From Ctenosaura bakeri (lineage: Eukaryota > Chordata > Lepidosauria > Squamata > Iguanidae), in the NCBI GenBank assembly GCA_948474755.1, contig CAOLHI010001237.1, positions 369,319 to 433,318 on the forward strand: a stretch of 64,000 nucleotides of DNA, in the 5' to 3' direction. The notes under the pieces are model-generated. The model searched no databases and had not been told where the DNA came from. It saw only the letters and a program-made list of their open reading frames with translations. Shown piece by piece: positions 12,816 through 23,571 of this stretch. Both the position numbers and the translations under genes were made by a program. Numbering within the stretch: position 1 is the stretch's first letter; the number at the start of each line of letters is the position of its first letter.

Positions 12816-14670
12816 TATGTTCAAAGTATAAGTCTCCCACCCATGTGGCATTGAAATCTATCTAATATGCTATACAAACACACTGTATCCTGAGCCAGTA
12901 TGGTTTTAGTACTTAAAACTTTACTATGTTGACTGATAACATGGTACTGATAATCCCTATATGCTATTTAATATCTCATTGACTATGATGCACTTAGTTC
13001 TTGGTATCACATTCAGCATCATATTAAGTGAAGTCAGCTTAAGTTAGTTTACAGTTCATAATCAACTATGAGAGAGGGGGGAATCTTACCTGTTCTTAGT
13101 AATTGGAGTATTTTATTTGTGCATAATGAATCAAATGTTTCCAAATACAAATTAATCAAGTATGGGGGGGTTAATTCATTATCAACTATCAGTGAACAGA
13201 TTTTTTTAACATTTAAATATGAAAGATGAAATGGAGAAGTACTATATTTAATGTAATTTTTAATTTTTTAAAAAGTCTGCTAATTTCTGCCCTTTCCCCT
13301 TACCCCTCACCTTTGGAAAGCAGCTGGAACCCCTTCCCCTGAGGTTGCCAATGACAAGTGTTGGGGTTAAAGCAAGAAAACCTAGCTTACTAGGGGACTT
13401 CAGACCAGTTACTGTGTCGCAGACTAGCCTATATCACAGGGTTGTGGCAAGGTGCAAAGGGTTAGGATCACTTAGGCTGCTTTGAACAATTCATATTATA
13501 GGGCTAGTTTTCCCTTAAACTAAACTAACCTTTGAAGATAAAAGGTGGGATCTCATGCACTTTAGAGGAAGTGTGGGCTTTTTTTAAATGTGGTAAGTAA
13601 AAATAACTCCTTCTGCTTTGTCTCCCACTTACCTCTTCTCCCTCCACCCCATATATCTTTTATCAGCAGAAATTAAGTCAGGTGGCAAAGGTATCTCAAA
13701 TGCCATAACAGCTGGCATATTGTAAATGTACTCCACTTAGGAATGAAAATGTGGACACATTCTTGGGTCTAGTATTTGCATTGCTAAGGAATGACCAAAT
13801 GTTTTGAACCAGAAACTTAGCAAGCACACTGAAGTGTGAAGTCTACCTGCAGTAGGTTTGCAGCCTACCTTGATGTTAAGTGCCTAATGGTATTGCAATA
13901 AACATCTTTCTTTAGAAATACAGAGAAGATGGACTGGAGAAAGTGTGTGAAGGCATGTATACAGGAGGGGTGGGAACTGTGTAGTCCTCCCAAAGTGGAT
14001 GGACTACAACTCCCAACATTTCTCCCTATTGATGTTGGCTATGGCTGTTGGAAGTCAGAATCTGACAACATCTGAAAGGCTTCATTTTTTCCGCCTCTGT
14101 CTACAGCACGGACTGATAACCAGTTTCACATTCCCTTAACACATTGGATAACAGCTGAAAAAGCTTTAATCCTTAACAGGCTAGGAATATTCTCTTATTC
14201 TTCCTTCTCCTACCCCTGTTTCTTTGTTTCACTTTGATTCTACAAAACAGGTAATATGGGTCATGACCATGCTTACTACATCTTCATAGTGACAATGCAG
14301 CACTGGAACTTCCTTCCCTCAAAGGTTCAACAAGACTACATTTGTTACAATTTCAGTCCAAGATATCTTTCTGGATCTACTGATTTTCATTCTGCTATCT
14401 CAAGGTTCTTTAGGGAGAAGGAATGACTGTTAAACCTGCCAAGTTCAGCACTGTGATTAATGCTCTGAGAGGCAGTTTTCTGCAACCCAATGCTGTACAA
14501 AAATTTTGGACTACAAATCCTATCACCATCAACTAGTACCTTTTGGGTCGCTAACTAGAGATGAAAGGAGTTGCAGTTCAACAAGACTAGAAGGGGGCTG
14601 TACTGACAAATTTAAACCAGGTGGCACCAAGGCTTGATAAGATTAAAGGCTTACGAGTGTTAAACCAGTA
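12816..14670. other. Intergenic stretch with one MITE-like hairpin
   Basis: Near 13963-14103 the sequence GGGTGGGAACTGTGTAGTCC, then GGACTACAACTCCCAACATT and a partial inverted copy, resembles a palindromic MITE family also seen near 44044, 50300, 50466 and 55895. Nothing else was recognised. Confidence 0.45.
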
Positions 14671-14786
14671 GCCCATTCACACTACACAGTTATAGTACTA
14701 TGTTTCCACTTTCACTGTCTTGGCAACATCCTATGGAGATCTGCATTTGTTACTTTGATGAAGCACTAGAGCTGTCTAGCAGAGAA
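14671..14786. mobile_element. Palindromic MITE family Q, left piece
   Basis: It starts GCCCATTCACACTACACAG and continues ACTATGTTTCCACTTTCAC and ATCCTATGGAG, as at 34449 and 56281. Its last part (14718-14786) is repeated at 15282-15345, where the element resumes and continues to its other end at about 16004. Confidence 0.65.
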
Positions 14787-15281
14787 GAACAGGTTGCTTG
14801 TAACTGTAGTTCTTCAAGTGATCATCTGTGCCTACACAGTGCAATGTTTGGAACCTTCTAAGCCTAGAGATAGGCGTTCTGGCAGACACCCTGCCTCCAT
14901 CCCCTGAAGCCCCTTCCCACCCAAAACAGTTCCTTGGCCACCTAAGACAGCAGCCAAAGGACCAACAGGTGAGGCAGGACACAAAGAGGAGAGGATGGAG
15001 AGAGTTGTGTGAGTTCACAGATGACCACTCAAAGAATCACAATTACAGATAAGGAACTTCAACCTCTTCTTCTTCTTTGTGGTTTCTGTGACTCACACAA
15101 ATGGGAGACTAGTGGGCGACTAACCTAGGAGGTTGGACAGTCATGTTGCAGAGAAGGAATAGTGATGTTCCAAACAATACATCATTTAAGGATCACAAAA
15201 CTGCTCTGTTAAAGATGGCATCAGTATGTGCTCTATTATCCAGTCTATAGTGGGTGATGAAGATGGTAGTTTGTGACCAGG
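14787..15281. other. 495-bp insert between direct repeats, with an internal inverted repeat
   Basis: This segment separates two copies of a 65-70 bp piece of MITE Q. It contains TAACTGTAGTTCTTCAAGTG at 14802-14821 and a near-complement reading CACTCAAAGAATCACAATTA at 15026-15045. The TGTAACTGTAGTTCTTC-type motif recurs in reptile repetitive DNA, but the element was not identified. Confidence 0.45.
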
Positions 15282-16004
15282 TCTTGGCAACATCCTATGG
15301 AGACCTGTTTAGTTTGGTGAAGCACTAGAGCTCTCTGGCAGAGAATTCTAAAGACTCCTCCCTAAACTGCATATCCCACAATTCTATAGAGTATTGCCAT
15401 TGCAGTTGAAGTGGAATCAAAGTGCTACACAGTGGCACATCCATATTTGTAAAGGTTTGGGGTACAGAACCCTTGCAAAAGTGGAAAACCCACAAATAGC
15501 TCAACCCTGGCAATCCCGCTCCTATTCCTCTGGAGACCCCCCATTCCACTTCTTGTCTCTGGCCCCAGCACTCCTTCCTGGAGGGAAGAAAAAAGGACAG
15601 AGTAAACAGCTAACTGGTACTTTTCCCCTCAAACAGAGATGAGCAAAGCACTGAGTTCTGTCAATCTATCTACTTTCAGGTTGCTATCCTGAGAAAGGAG
15701 ATTTCTCCCAAAGGGGAAAGGTAAAAGCAAAGAGATCACCTAATCTATCAGTGGCCATTACTCAGCAGAATGTGCAACCCCCTGGCAGAGAGGGCACACC
15801 TCCAATAGTGCTCTCTCTGCTCACCCGAAAGGGGGGGAAATGTCCACTTTAAACACAAGCCTCACAAGCCTGGGGTGAGAAACACAAGGGAATGGGAGGA
15901 GGAGAATTGGGGGAAGGCAAGTATGTGTGTTGCACGTAATCAAATTCGTGAAGGTCAAACCCGTGAATGTGGAGGGAGGATTGTAATTGCATAGTGTGAA
16001 TGGG
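15282..16004. mobile_element. Palindromic MITE family Q, right piece, split by a Tigger-like element
   Basis: The left part carries ACATCCTATGGAG, GCACTAGAGCTCTCTGGCAG and AGTGGAATCAAAGTGC. The terminal part ATTGCATAGTGTGAATGGGC resumes at 15986. Between them lies a separate element bounded by TA dinucleotides. Confidence 0.6.
15428..15983. mobile_element. TcMar-Tigger-like nonautonomous element
   Basis: It is flanked by TA at 15426-15427 and 15984-15985. The left end has CAGTGGCACATCCATATTTG; the right end has GAATGTGGAGGGAGGATTG, matching the inverted CAGT-GNCCCTCC-TAT ends of Tigger-type elements. Removing it restores a continuous MITE Q sequence. Confidence 0.6.
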
Positions 16005-16176
16005 CTGCAGGATGACTACAACCATTAATCTATTATCAGGGATAATGGGGAATGAATCCTCTTCTCAGAGACGATAGGGAATGAATTTCCTGTCTGTGGT
16101 AAGGAATGATCTAAGACACAGGCAAAAGAGCAGCACAGCTTGGTACTTTCCAAGGCAGTTATACATTCTATGACTG

Positions 16177-16594
16177 TGTCAGGGGCATGGGCCCGACGGG
16201 CAGAGAGCTTGCAGCTGTGAGGCACAGTCCAGCTGCGAGCCCTCAGCCACATGGCCACACCTGATTGGTCGGCCCTCAGCCACATGGCCACGCCTGATTG
16301 GTCGGCCCTCAGCCACATGGCCACGCCTGATTGGTCGGTGCCTGGCTTGGAGGGCTATTTGAGGCAGGCGCCGGGCTGTGGAAGGCATGGAGCAACAACC
16401 GTTGGTCAACTGTGGTCCTGCTGTCCGTGCCTTGTTCCTGCCCTTGCCTGAAACCAGTCCTCCTGTTCGCCTTAGTGAAGTAACCTGCCCTATGTACTTT
16501 AACAGCCTGTGTTTATTTCTGTTAAGACTGCATTAAAGCCCTGCAGCTCTAACCAGCTCCCCTGCCTCTGCCTGACCACCGCCTGGCACTGACA
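16177..16594 (+). mobile_element. Solo LTR (418 bp) with 5-bp target duplication
   Basis: It begins TGTCAGGGGC and ends GGCACTGACA, giving 6-bp inverted ends TGTCAG/CTGACA. GACTG occurs exactly on both sides (16172-16176 and 16595-16599). A polyadenylation-type ATTAAA at about 16533 and a promoter-like region upstream fix the plus orientation. U3 carries three 33-bp repeats with inverted CCAAT boxes. No internal region is present, so it is a solo LTR from an endogenous retrovirus or Ty3/gypsy-type element. Confidence 0.85.
16240..16338. repeat. Three tandem 33-bp units in the LTR U3
   Basis: The unit boundaries are 16240-16272, 16273-16305 and 16306-16338. Each has CCCTCAGCCACATGGCCAC and CTGATTGGTCGG. 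ATTGG is the inverted CCAAT box bound by NF-Y. The copies differ at only one position (CACACC versus CACGCC), so the amplification is recent relative to the LTR. Confidence 0.95.
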
Positions 16595-16599
16595 GACTG

Positions 16600-17640
16600 T
16601 ACCACCCAAATGTATAAATTGGTCCTGAGTGTAAAATACAGCAAATGAAGAAACATGATTTTAAAAAACAGAACAATTTCTCGCATTTTAGGCTGCATAG
16701 AACACAAAACAGGGCAGAGTGGATGAAATCCCATGAAGTATTCAAACATCTGAACAAGATTCATAGATGAGCCAAGTAACACTTAAGATCTCTTAAGAAG
16801 CAAGGAATGCTGGGTAGCCAGTGTTTTCTCAGAACTTAACCATATTCCATGAGTTTTTACTTAGAAAGTGTTGTGTCTCTCTCTACTCCACCCCACCATT
16901 CTCTGCAAATGACGTACACACACACACACACACAATACACTATAATACCCCCTCCAGATATGCTGGATTCCATCTGTAATCATCCACAACTAATATGGCT
17001 ACCATGATACTGTGTGAGTAGTTGCAGACCACAGTCAAGAGAAATGTGGCCTGTGGACCAAATGTAGTCTCAGGGCATTTCAAGCCCCCCCCTGCCCCAC
17101 TCCCTCCAAATTAATAAAAAATATCCCCCCTAAGGAGAATGGATGACAATTTAGCCATGTTTTGTCCCACCAGGCTGGTTTGAGCCTGAGGAGACTTCAT
17201 TTCAACCAGGAAATTGACTTCTAGTTTACTTCCTTGTTGAAAAAAGACCTATGCTGGACTTAAAATAGCCCCCAAACATGGTGAAATTACCTCCCCCAAG
17301 GACTGTTGCAGTGACTTAAAAAAAATCTTTTTAAACATTGGGGCAAAACAGGGACTGGTGAACCCCCTCAAAGTTCCCAAGGAGAGCCAATACAGTCCCT
17401 TAAATACCAGAAGCTGCCCAACCCTGTTGTATGTCAACACACCAGAGGTATTACCAGGGTCAGGAAGACATTTTAAACCATTCAAAACTTTATAGAACTT
17501 TTTCGTCCACACTTCTACCTCCAGTCACCTTTTGGGCTTAATTGTAAATCACCAGGGGCAAGTAAGTTCCCAGTTCCATGAGGTCTAATGCTTGACACCT
17601 GTTCGTAATACACATGATACACAAAGAACCATTTGTAGAA
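16600..17640. other. Intergenic stretch downstream of the zinc-finger gene
   Basis: It holds a (CA)n run at 16915-16934 and C-rich patches near 17085 that look like an old unidentified repeat. No exon is seen. Confidence 0.4.
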
Positions 17641-19410
17641 AGCTCTTTTTATTAATTTATTTTTCCCAAAACAAGTTCATTCTTGTTTCTTTAACAGGTT
17701 CCAATAGTGTCAAAGGTGGATCCAAAAAGGGAAGGAGAGAAAAAAGAAGAAATTCAGGTAAAAGTCCTTAGAGGAAAAAATACACTTTTGTCTCATTATC
17801 AAGGGTCACTGGAGAGAAAAGAAAGAAACACAAAGGAAAAACAGAGCTTCAGAATGGGAGTGCTTCTAAGTGCTGTCCTCCCAAACTCCAACCCTCCTGG
17901 GGTTCTTATCACCAAGGCTGAGGTCAGTTTCAGTTCAGACACCCTTCCCCATTCCCATTCAGCTGCAGTCTGATGTGGCAAAGCCCTTTCCTCTCTTTCT
18001 GTCCAAAGACCCAACAGTCCATTTTCTTCAGCTGCAATCATAAACATACTTAGTAAGGAGTAAGCCCATTAGTGACAGTGGCACTTACTCCAAAGGAAAG
18101 ATGCAGTTTCTTCAAGGAAATACTGTAGCTGGTGGATCAAGAAGGCACCTTTACTTCACAGACACATCTTTCACTCATCTGTCTTTGCAGGAGGTCCTCA
18201 AGCTGTGTTGGACTACCAATCTCATCACTCCTAACCTGCATGGCCATGCATGGGGTGCAAGATGGGAACTGTACCCCAACTTACCTGGAGGATGCCAGAC
18301 TTGGAGACTGATCTAGGCCAGGATGAGTGGATGATGTGATTTAATTTCTCTTGAAACACCAAGAGTTGCTTCTCTGTAATTTTTTTAAAAGGTCATAGGT
18401 TTATGAATGGCAGCCAAGCCCCTGATTTCTTGAGATTAAAGGGAAGTGTTTATCACAATGTGCTCTAGAGGGTCAAAGTCTCTTTAGAGACAGACAAGGG
18501 TGACTCTTGCTTCATGCTTTTTTGAAATTCATATATAGTAAATGATTTTTTTTAATTGGGAAGAAAAGAAAGAGAAATTGTTACTAAAGAGACTGCCAGA
18601 TTTTATCCAGAAGTGGGTTCTTACACAGAAAGGGGAGGGGGGATTGGGGACGATGCAGTTTTTCCCCATTGCTGCAGCACTACCATGGGAGAAGTGGCAC
18701 TTATTTGAATTCTCCCCTCTACACGTGAACAGTTTAAAAGCAAAGGTGCTCTGCACCACACGGAACCCAGCCAACCTGTGGCCCAACAGAGTCGGACACT
18801 GGGAAACCCATAGTTCTCTTCCCACGTTAATCTGTTGACCGAGCTCTAGGACAGGGAGGAAAAAAACAACAACAGGAGTACAGAGAAAGTTTGGAAGGCA
18901 GAAAGACTGGCTTTGGGCTCAACTACACACGTTCCAGAGACCAAGGTGTTCTAGCTGTTGAAGGGAGCAGGGGAGAAATCCTTCCAGTGTTTTCTCTCTC
19001 TCTGCTGCCCCCAGTAAATGCTACAAGCAGGCAAATCTACAGAGTTACAGCAGTGAAACTGGTCTGGCTACACAAGTTCCCCAACAGTTGTCGGAGGAGC
19101 AGCCATGTTTTATCAGGCGACAATGAAGCAGTGTATGATCAGAAATTGTGCGGGTAACCCTGCCCCAGCATCCTTTGCAGCATGTGCCAAGGCCACACGC
19201 CAGGGCCTAGTGCCATGCTGCAGGAATCCTGAGGCACCTGCTCCACAGGTCACATAGCGCAGCCACGCAGGGGAGCCTTGCTTCTTGGGCCTGCTCTGTA
19301 GGATGAAGCACATGGGAAGGGCCTCTGCCAGCTTTTCTGAAGTCCTATGATTCAACCACCCACTGTTCCTCTCCTCCCCATCCCCACCCCCAGCCACCAA
19401 CTCCCAAGTT
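17640..19410 (-). other. Probable 3'UTR of the SCAN/KRAB-like zinc-finger gene
   Basis: About 1.77 kb free of recognised repeats follows the stop at 19411. Two AATAAA signals on the minus strand (17656-17661 and 17648-17653) are followed by T/G-rich sequence (TTCTTTGTGTATCATGTG), a typical polyadenylation context. Confidence 0.55.
17648..17661 (-). terminator. Tandem polyadenylation signals (AATAAA x2)
   Basis: The minus strand reads AAATAAATTAATAAAAAG, followed within 15-35 nt by a GU-rich stretch. This is the likely 3' end of the central zinc-finger transcript. Confidence 0.5.
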
Positions 19411-20726
19411 TCAGATTGTTACATGGATGGGGCTCTGGATACGGTCTGGAAGATTTTCCATATCAGGAAGGCTTGGCATGTCTGTTCCTCCAGCTGACTC
19501 TCTCATGTGGATCCTCTGGTGGTAGATCATGCTGTGCCTTCTCCTGAACCTCACCCCGCACTCCCCACATTGATATGGTCTCTCTCCGGTATGGATTCTC
19601 AGGTGCCGAGTGAGGTGAGATTGCCGGCCAAACCTTTTCCCACACTCAATGCAAGGGTATGGTCTCTCGCCAGTGTGGGTGATCCGGTGTCGAGTCAGGT
19701 GAGACTGACGGCTAAAAGTCTTTCCGCACTCTGCACAGGGGTAGACCTTGCTTCCTAGGTGAGTCTTCTGGTGTCTCGTGAGGGCATAGAGGTCATGGAA
19801 TATCTTCCCACATTCCATGCACTGATAGGCTTGCTTTTCAGTGTGGGTTCGCTGGTGGGCGGCCAGCTCCGAGGGCCAGATGAATCCCTTCCCGCACTCT
19901 GAGCAGAAGTAACGTTTCTCTCCTGTGTGGATTCTCCGGTGGGTGGCAAGCTCTGAGGGCCACCGGAAGGCCTTGCCGCATTCACCGCAAAGATGGCGTT
20001 TCTCAGCCCCGGTAGCTCCTAGGTATGTAGTGAGATGACCGTTGCTGTTGCTGCAGTCATTGACAACAGGCGAGCTCTCCCCTGTGTGGGTTCTCTGATG
20101 TGCAGCAAGTTCTGAGGGCCACTGGAATCCTTTCCCACACTCTGGACAGAGGTAGTGTTTGTTTTTATTGTGGGTTTTCTGGTGCGCTGCCAGCTCTGAT
20201 GGCCACCGGAACCCTTTCCCACACTCTGGACAGAGGTGGGGTTTCTTGACTGTGGGGGGCTTAGCAAAATCGGCTGCCGGAGGGATTTTCTCGCCTGTGT
20301 AAAGGTTTGGGTTTACAGAGAACTCTGAGGGCCACTGGAACAATGTATCGGAATCGAGGGTATACTGCGACTGTTCGCTTGCGTGTATCCTTTGGTGGAT
20401 GGTGAGCTCCGTCGACCACCGGAACCTTTTGCCACATTCTGTACAAACATGGCATTCCTCACCCATGTGGGTTTTCTGGTGCCTGGTAAGATGCGAGGAT
20501 CGGCCAAACTGTTTCCCACATTCAGCGCAATGATAGGATTTGGGCTTATTGTGGACCTTCTGGTGTAGAGCCAACTCTGACTGGCACCGGAACCGCTTCC
20601 CACATTCCATGCAGGGGTGGCGTTTCTCTCTCACACGGATCCTTTTGGGGGGCAAGTGTGGCACTATTCCATTGAGCCTTTCTCCAAATTCAAACTGGCC
20701 ATCTGCTCTGCTGGGTGTCCTAGCAC
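19411..20726 (-). CDS. C2H2 zinc-finger terminal exon of the SCAN/KRAB-like gene
   Basis: This last coding exon encodes residues 407-844 of the spliced model. The acceptor is strong (CTGCTCTCTTCTTCAAAGCAG in intron, then GTGCTAGG) and phase 1, matching the preceding 54-bp exon. It contains eleven intact Cys2His2 fingers (about residues 443-813), plus two degenerate finger positions that have lost Cys/His (after fingers 3 and 5). Fingers 4, 5 and 7 share the helix WPSELAAH and finger 6 has WPSELATH; fingers 2, 9 and 10 share a R-S-H-R contact set. Several linkers depart from TGEKP (NKPKS, NKNKH, LGSKV). The tail is about 31 residues. The role is inferred to be sequence-specific DNA binding in the nucleus. 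Open sequence 5' of 20726 is intronic. Confidence 0.9.
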
Positions 20727-20854
20727 CTGCTTTGAAGAAGAGAGCAGGAGAAAATTCACAAGTTTCATCGCAATGAATTCTAGAGTGCTCACTCAATGTT
20801 AATGTTAAAATAATTTTAAACAAGCACTAGGATAAAAAAATATACACTGATTTT

Positions 20855-21058
20855 ATGTGTATACCTTCAAGTCACCTATTGACTTACAGTGTCCTTGTGA
20901 ATTTCACAGAGTTTTCTTAGGCAAGCAATATTCAGAGGTGGTTTGCTATTGCCTTCTTCTGAAATATAGCCTACAGCACCTGGTACTTCTTTGCAGTACC
21001 TCATTGAAGCCCTAACCAGTCCTGGATTAGCTTGCAAGATCAGATGGGATCTCAGGCC
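20855..21058 (-). mobile_element. 5S rRNA-derived SINE (SINE3 type)
   Basis: The plus strand reads CCTACAGCACCTGGTACTTC and later CCCTAACCAG, TTAGCTTGCAAGATCAGATG, the complement of the 3' two-thirds of 5S rRNA. The left end reads ATACCTTCAAGTCACCTATT, the complement of the tail also used by the tRNA-derived SINEs. The 5S internal control region is partly decayed. Confidence 0.8.
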
Positions 21059-21616
21059 TCCAGAATATTTAGATTACTTAACATTGATCATATCATGAAA
21101 TATTTTCCAATCTTGCTGAGAACTTCAATCTTATGTCAGATTTTAAAATATTCCACAACCAAAAGAAGTGTTCATGTTCACAGAAATCAGATGTGTTGTG
21201 CCCCAACATACAGAGCCAGCAAACAAAAAGTTAAATAAAATTTTTAAAAATAATATATACTACTGATACTCCACTTTATTCTAACTCTGCCCCCAATGAA
21301 CAACCACATTATTGACGGCCAAAATTATGTCACCTGAGTGTCTCTTTGTTCAGAAAAGGTCAGGGACATTGTTGTCTTAACACATTACACTGGTTAGGAC
21401 AAAAAAAGCTCATATTTCAATATTCCACTGACTTATGGGGTGTGTCTGTATTTTGTCCTAGGTGGTTTTATGTTTATTTTGATTGCAGAAAGAAAACTGG
21501 AAATTACTAGGGTTCAACAGTAGCCTAGATGGATTACTTTGTAAGTTTATTTCTGTGTAAATTCTGCAAAAGTGCACATAGAGGAAAACAATCTTAGCCT
21601 GTTGTCATTATTACCA

Positions 21617-22275
21617 TATTTATTCATACCCCACTCTCCTCTCAAAACTGTGGCTCAAGGTAGCTTACAAATTAAAATGAATACAACAACATACAAAAGA
21701 TCAATATTTTAAGATGCTTTGAGTCCCCTCTTGAGAGAAAGGCAAGGTATAAATCAAATAAACATTATAACAGAATTAAACTATTAGCAATGTGAAAATG
21801 ATTTTAAAAATACAATTAAAAATAATAAAAAGCTATTCAAAACACAATTTAAACAATTCAGCACCTTCTTAAAAGCCCTTTCTTTAAAATCCTTCAGTTA
21901 TCAAAGCCTGAAGAAATAAAAAATGTCATTGTCTGTTGAAGGAATCACAGGAAGGAGGGGGGAACTTCTGGCCTCCCTGGAAAGGGAGTTCCAGATTTCA
22001 GGGGGAACCACCAAGAAGGCCCTATTCTGCATCTCTACCAGCTGTACCTGAGAAAGTGGTAGCACTGAGCAAAGGGCCTCTCCAGAGGATCTCAGGGTCC
22101 AAGCAGGCTCTTGGACAGACTCTATCTCCCTGTATGTCTGTCAGATAGCCAGGATCTAAACTGCATACAGCTTTATAGGTTACAACTAGTACTTTCAATT
22201 GCGCTCAGAAACAGACTGGCAGCCAGTACAGCTATTATAACAAGGTAGTTGTATGGTTCCTGTAACCAGCTGCAG
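21617..22275. mobile_element. Non-LTR retrotransposon 3'UTR-like sequence
   Basis: The block starts TTACCATATTTATTCATACC and GGCTCAAGGTAGCTTACAAA, then continues AGAAGGCCCTATTCTGCATC, GGGCCTCTCCAGAGGATCTC and GCTTTATAGGTTACAACTAG, an order typical of a widespread reptile LINE 3' region. The family (CR1/L2 group) was not settled. Confidence 0.5.
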
Positions 22276-23517
22276 TTAACACCCTGTGCATTGTGGTTAT
22301 ATCAATCATTTGTTATTGCATTAAGGTTAATTCAATCATCTGCACACAGACACACACAAAAAAGGCAGAATTCTAACAAGGGAGGATACTTCCTTTGTTT
22401 TGAGATAATGTGCAAAAGTGCTGCAGCAGGCACTGTTTTGACAGAGGCATTCTCCCTTCTGTTGTCTCCAGTGAATACTTCTTCTAAGTTAAAGAGAATG
22501 CCTCATACAAGATAGACCTAATCATCTGCAGTTTTTTAAAAAGGTACTTGCATTATAAATAAAAACAAATGGGACCTAGAACAACACGCTGCAGCATAGA
22601 CTGTTTTGTGTTCTGAGAGCTCCACCCCACTCTACCCACATTTTTCACCTTCCCAGCTTAACAATTAGCATTCCATACATACTGGGAATTTTTTCAGTTG
22701 TTGCTGTGCTGTTTTAGAAGGTTATCACCCCCAGATCCATTACATTAGATTTTTCCTTGAGACTTTTTTTTTTTATTTTCAAGGTGAAAAAAGAGCAGAA
22801 ATCATGGCACAGAACTGAAGGCTCTATGAACTGGAGCCAGTATGAAGGCCTGTGATTTTCTACCCATGGGTTACAAAATGGAGAACAAATGATGGTATAC
22901 AAACATAGAGTTATTGCTGAGAGAAAACTGGGATTGAGGAGATAAAGGAATGCCAGAATATAAATGTCATAAAGGAAAAAAATGAGAAAGAATCTTGCTC
23001 ATAAGAAATTGATGGAAATGATATGTGTGCTTGCGGAAGGGGCGGCATAAGTGGGTGATAATGTATATTTTAAAATACTATAAACTACTTTGAAAACCAA
23101 AGGGTTAAAATTTAAGATAACAAAGGGTTAAAATGTAAGATACAAAAAAGACTGGGTATTTCTAAGACTGGACTCTGGAAACAAGATCCCTGGATAGTTT
23201 TGACCCTGTATGACACCTCAACATAGCCCCCAAACATTTTCATGCTTGAGGCAGGAAACTTCAATGGCACTCTCTAACAATGCTTAACAAACTAAAGAAC
23301 GAGACCTTTAACGACACCAAATAATCCTGACACAAGCTTCCTCTCCCTGTTTATGACAGCAGCCAAAAACTGGATTGGAAAAAATTACCTTTCTTTGGAT
23401 TAAAACTCTGCCAATTCCCCCAGGGCTTATGGGAGCTGTAGTCCAAAAAGCAACCTTTCCAAACTGTGCTTCCTACCATCACACACAGAATGGCATAGCC
23501 TTCCTTGTGGTACCTAC

Positions 23518-23571
23518 CCGAGCCTCCTTCATCTGCTGAAGAATCCCATGTTGCCTCTGTGTCAGAAGAAC
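23518..23571 (-). CDS. 54-bp linker exon of the SCAN/KRAB-like zinc-finger gene
   Basis: The acceptor is CTGCTTCTTCTTGTATAG and the donor GTAGGTACC. The exon reads SSDTEATWDSSADEGGS in phase 1/1, fitting both the KRAB-like exon before it and the zinc-finger exon after it. It is acidic and Ser-rich, as expected of a spacer. Without transcript data it could be an alternative exon. Splice signals, phase and absence of stops support it. Confidence 0.7.

Larger units (their letters stand above)
20727..23517. other. Last intron of the central zinc-finger gene
   Basis: The intron contains a 5S-derived SINE (20855-21058), LINE-derived 3' sequence (21617-22275) and A/T-rich spacer. No additional exon with good splice signals was seen. 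A partial hairpin-MITE arm (TGGGAGCTGTAGTCCAAAAA) lies at 23430-23449, next to the 54-bp exon. Confidence 0.5.

Noticed and set aside
16025..16451. Open frames with repeated DWSALSHMAT-like peptides
   Set aside because: Generated by the 33-bp tandem units in the LTR, not a gene.
20727..20823. Upstream Met extension of the zinc-finger open frame
   Set aside because: A strong splice acceptor at 20727/20726 in the right phase shows this part is intron read-through.
20855..21058. Functional 5S rRNA gene
   Set aside because: Only part of 5S is recognisable, heavily mutated and fused to a SINE tail; the same applies to 46526-46757.
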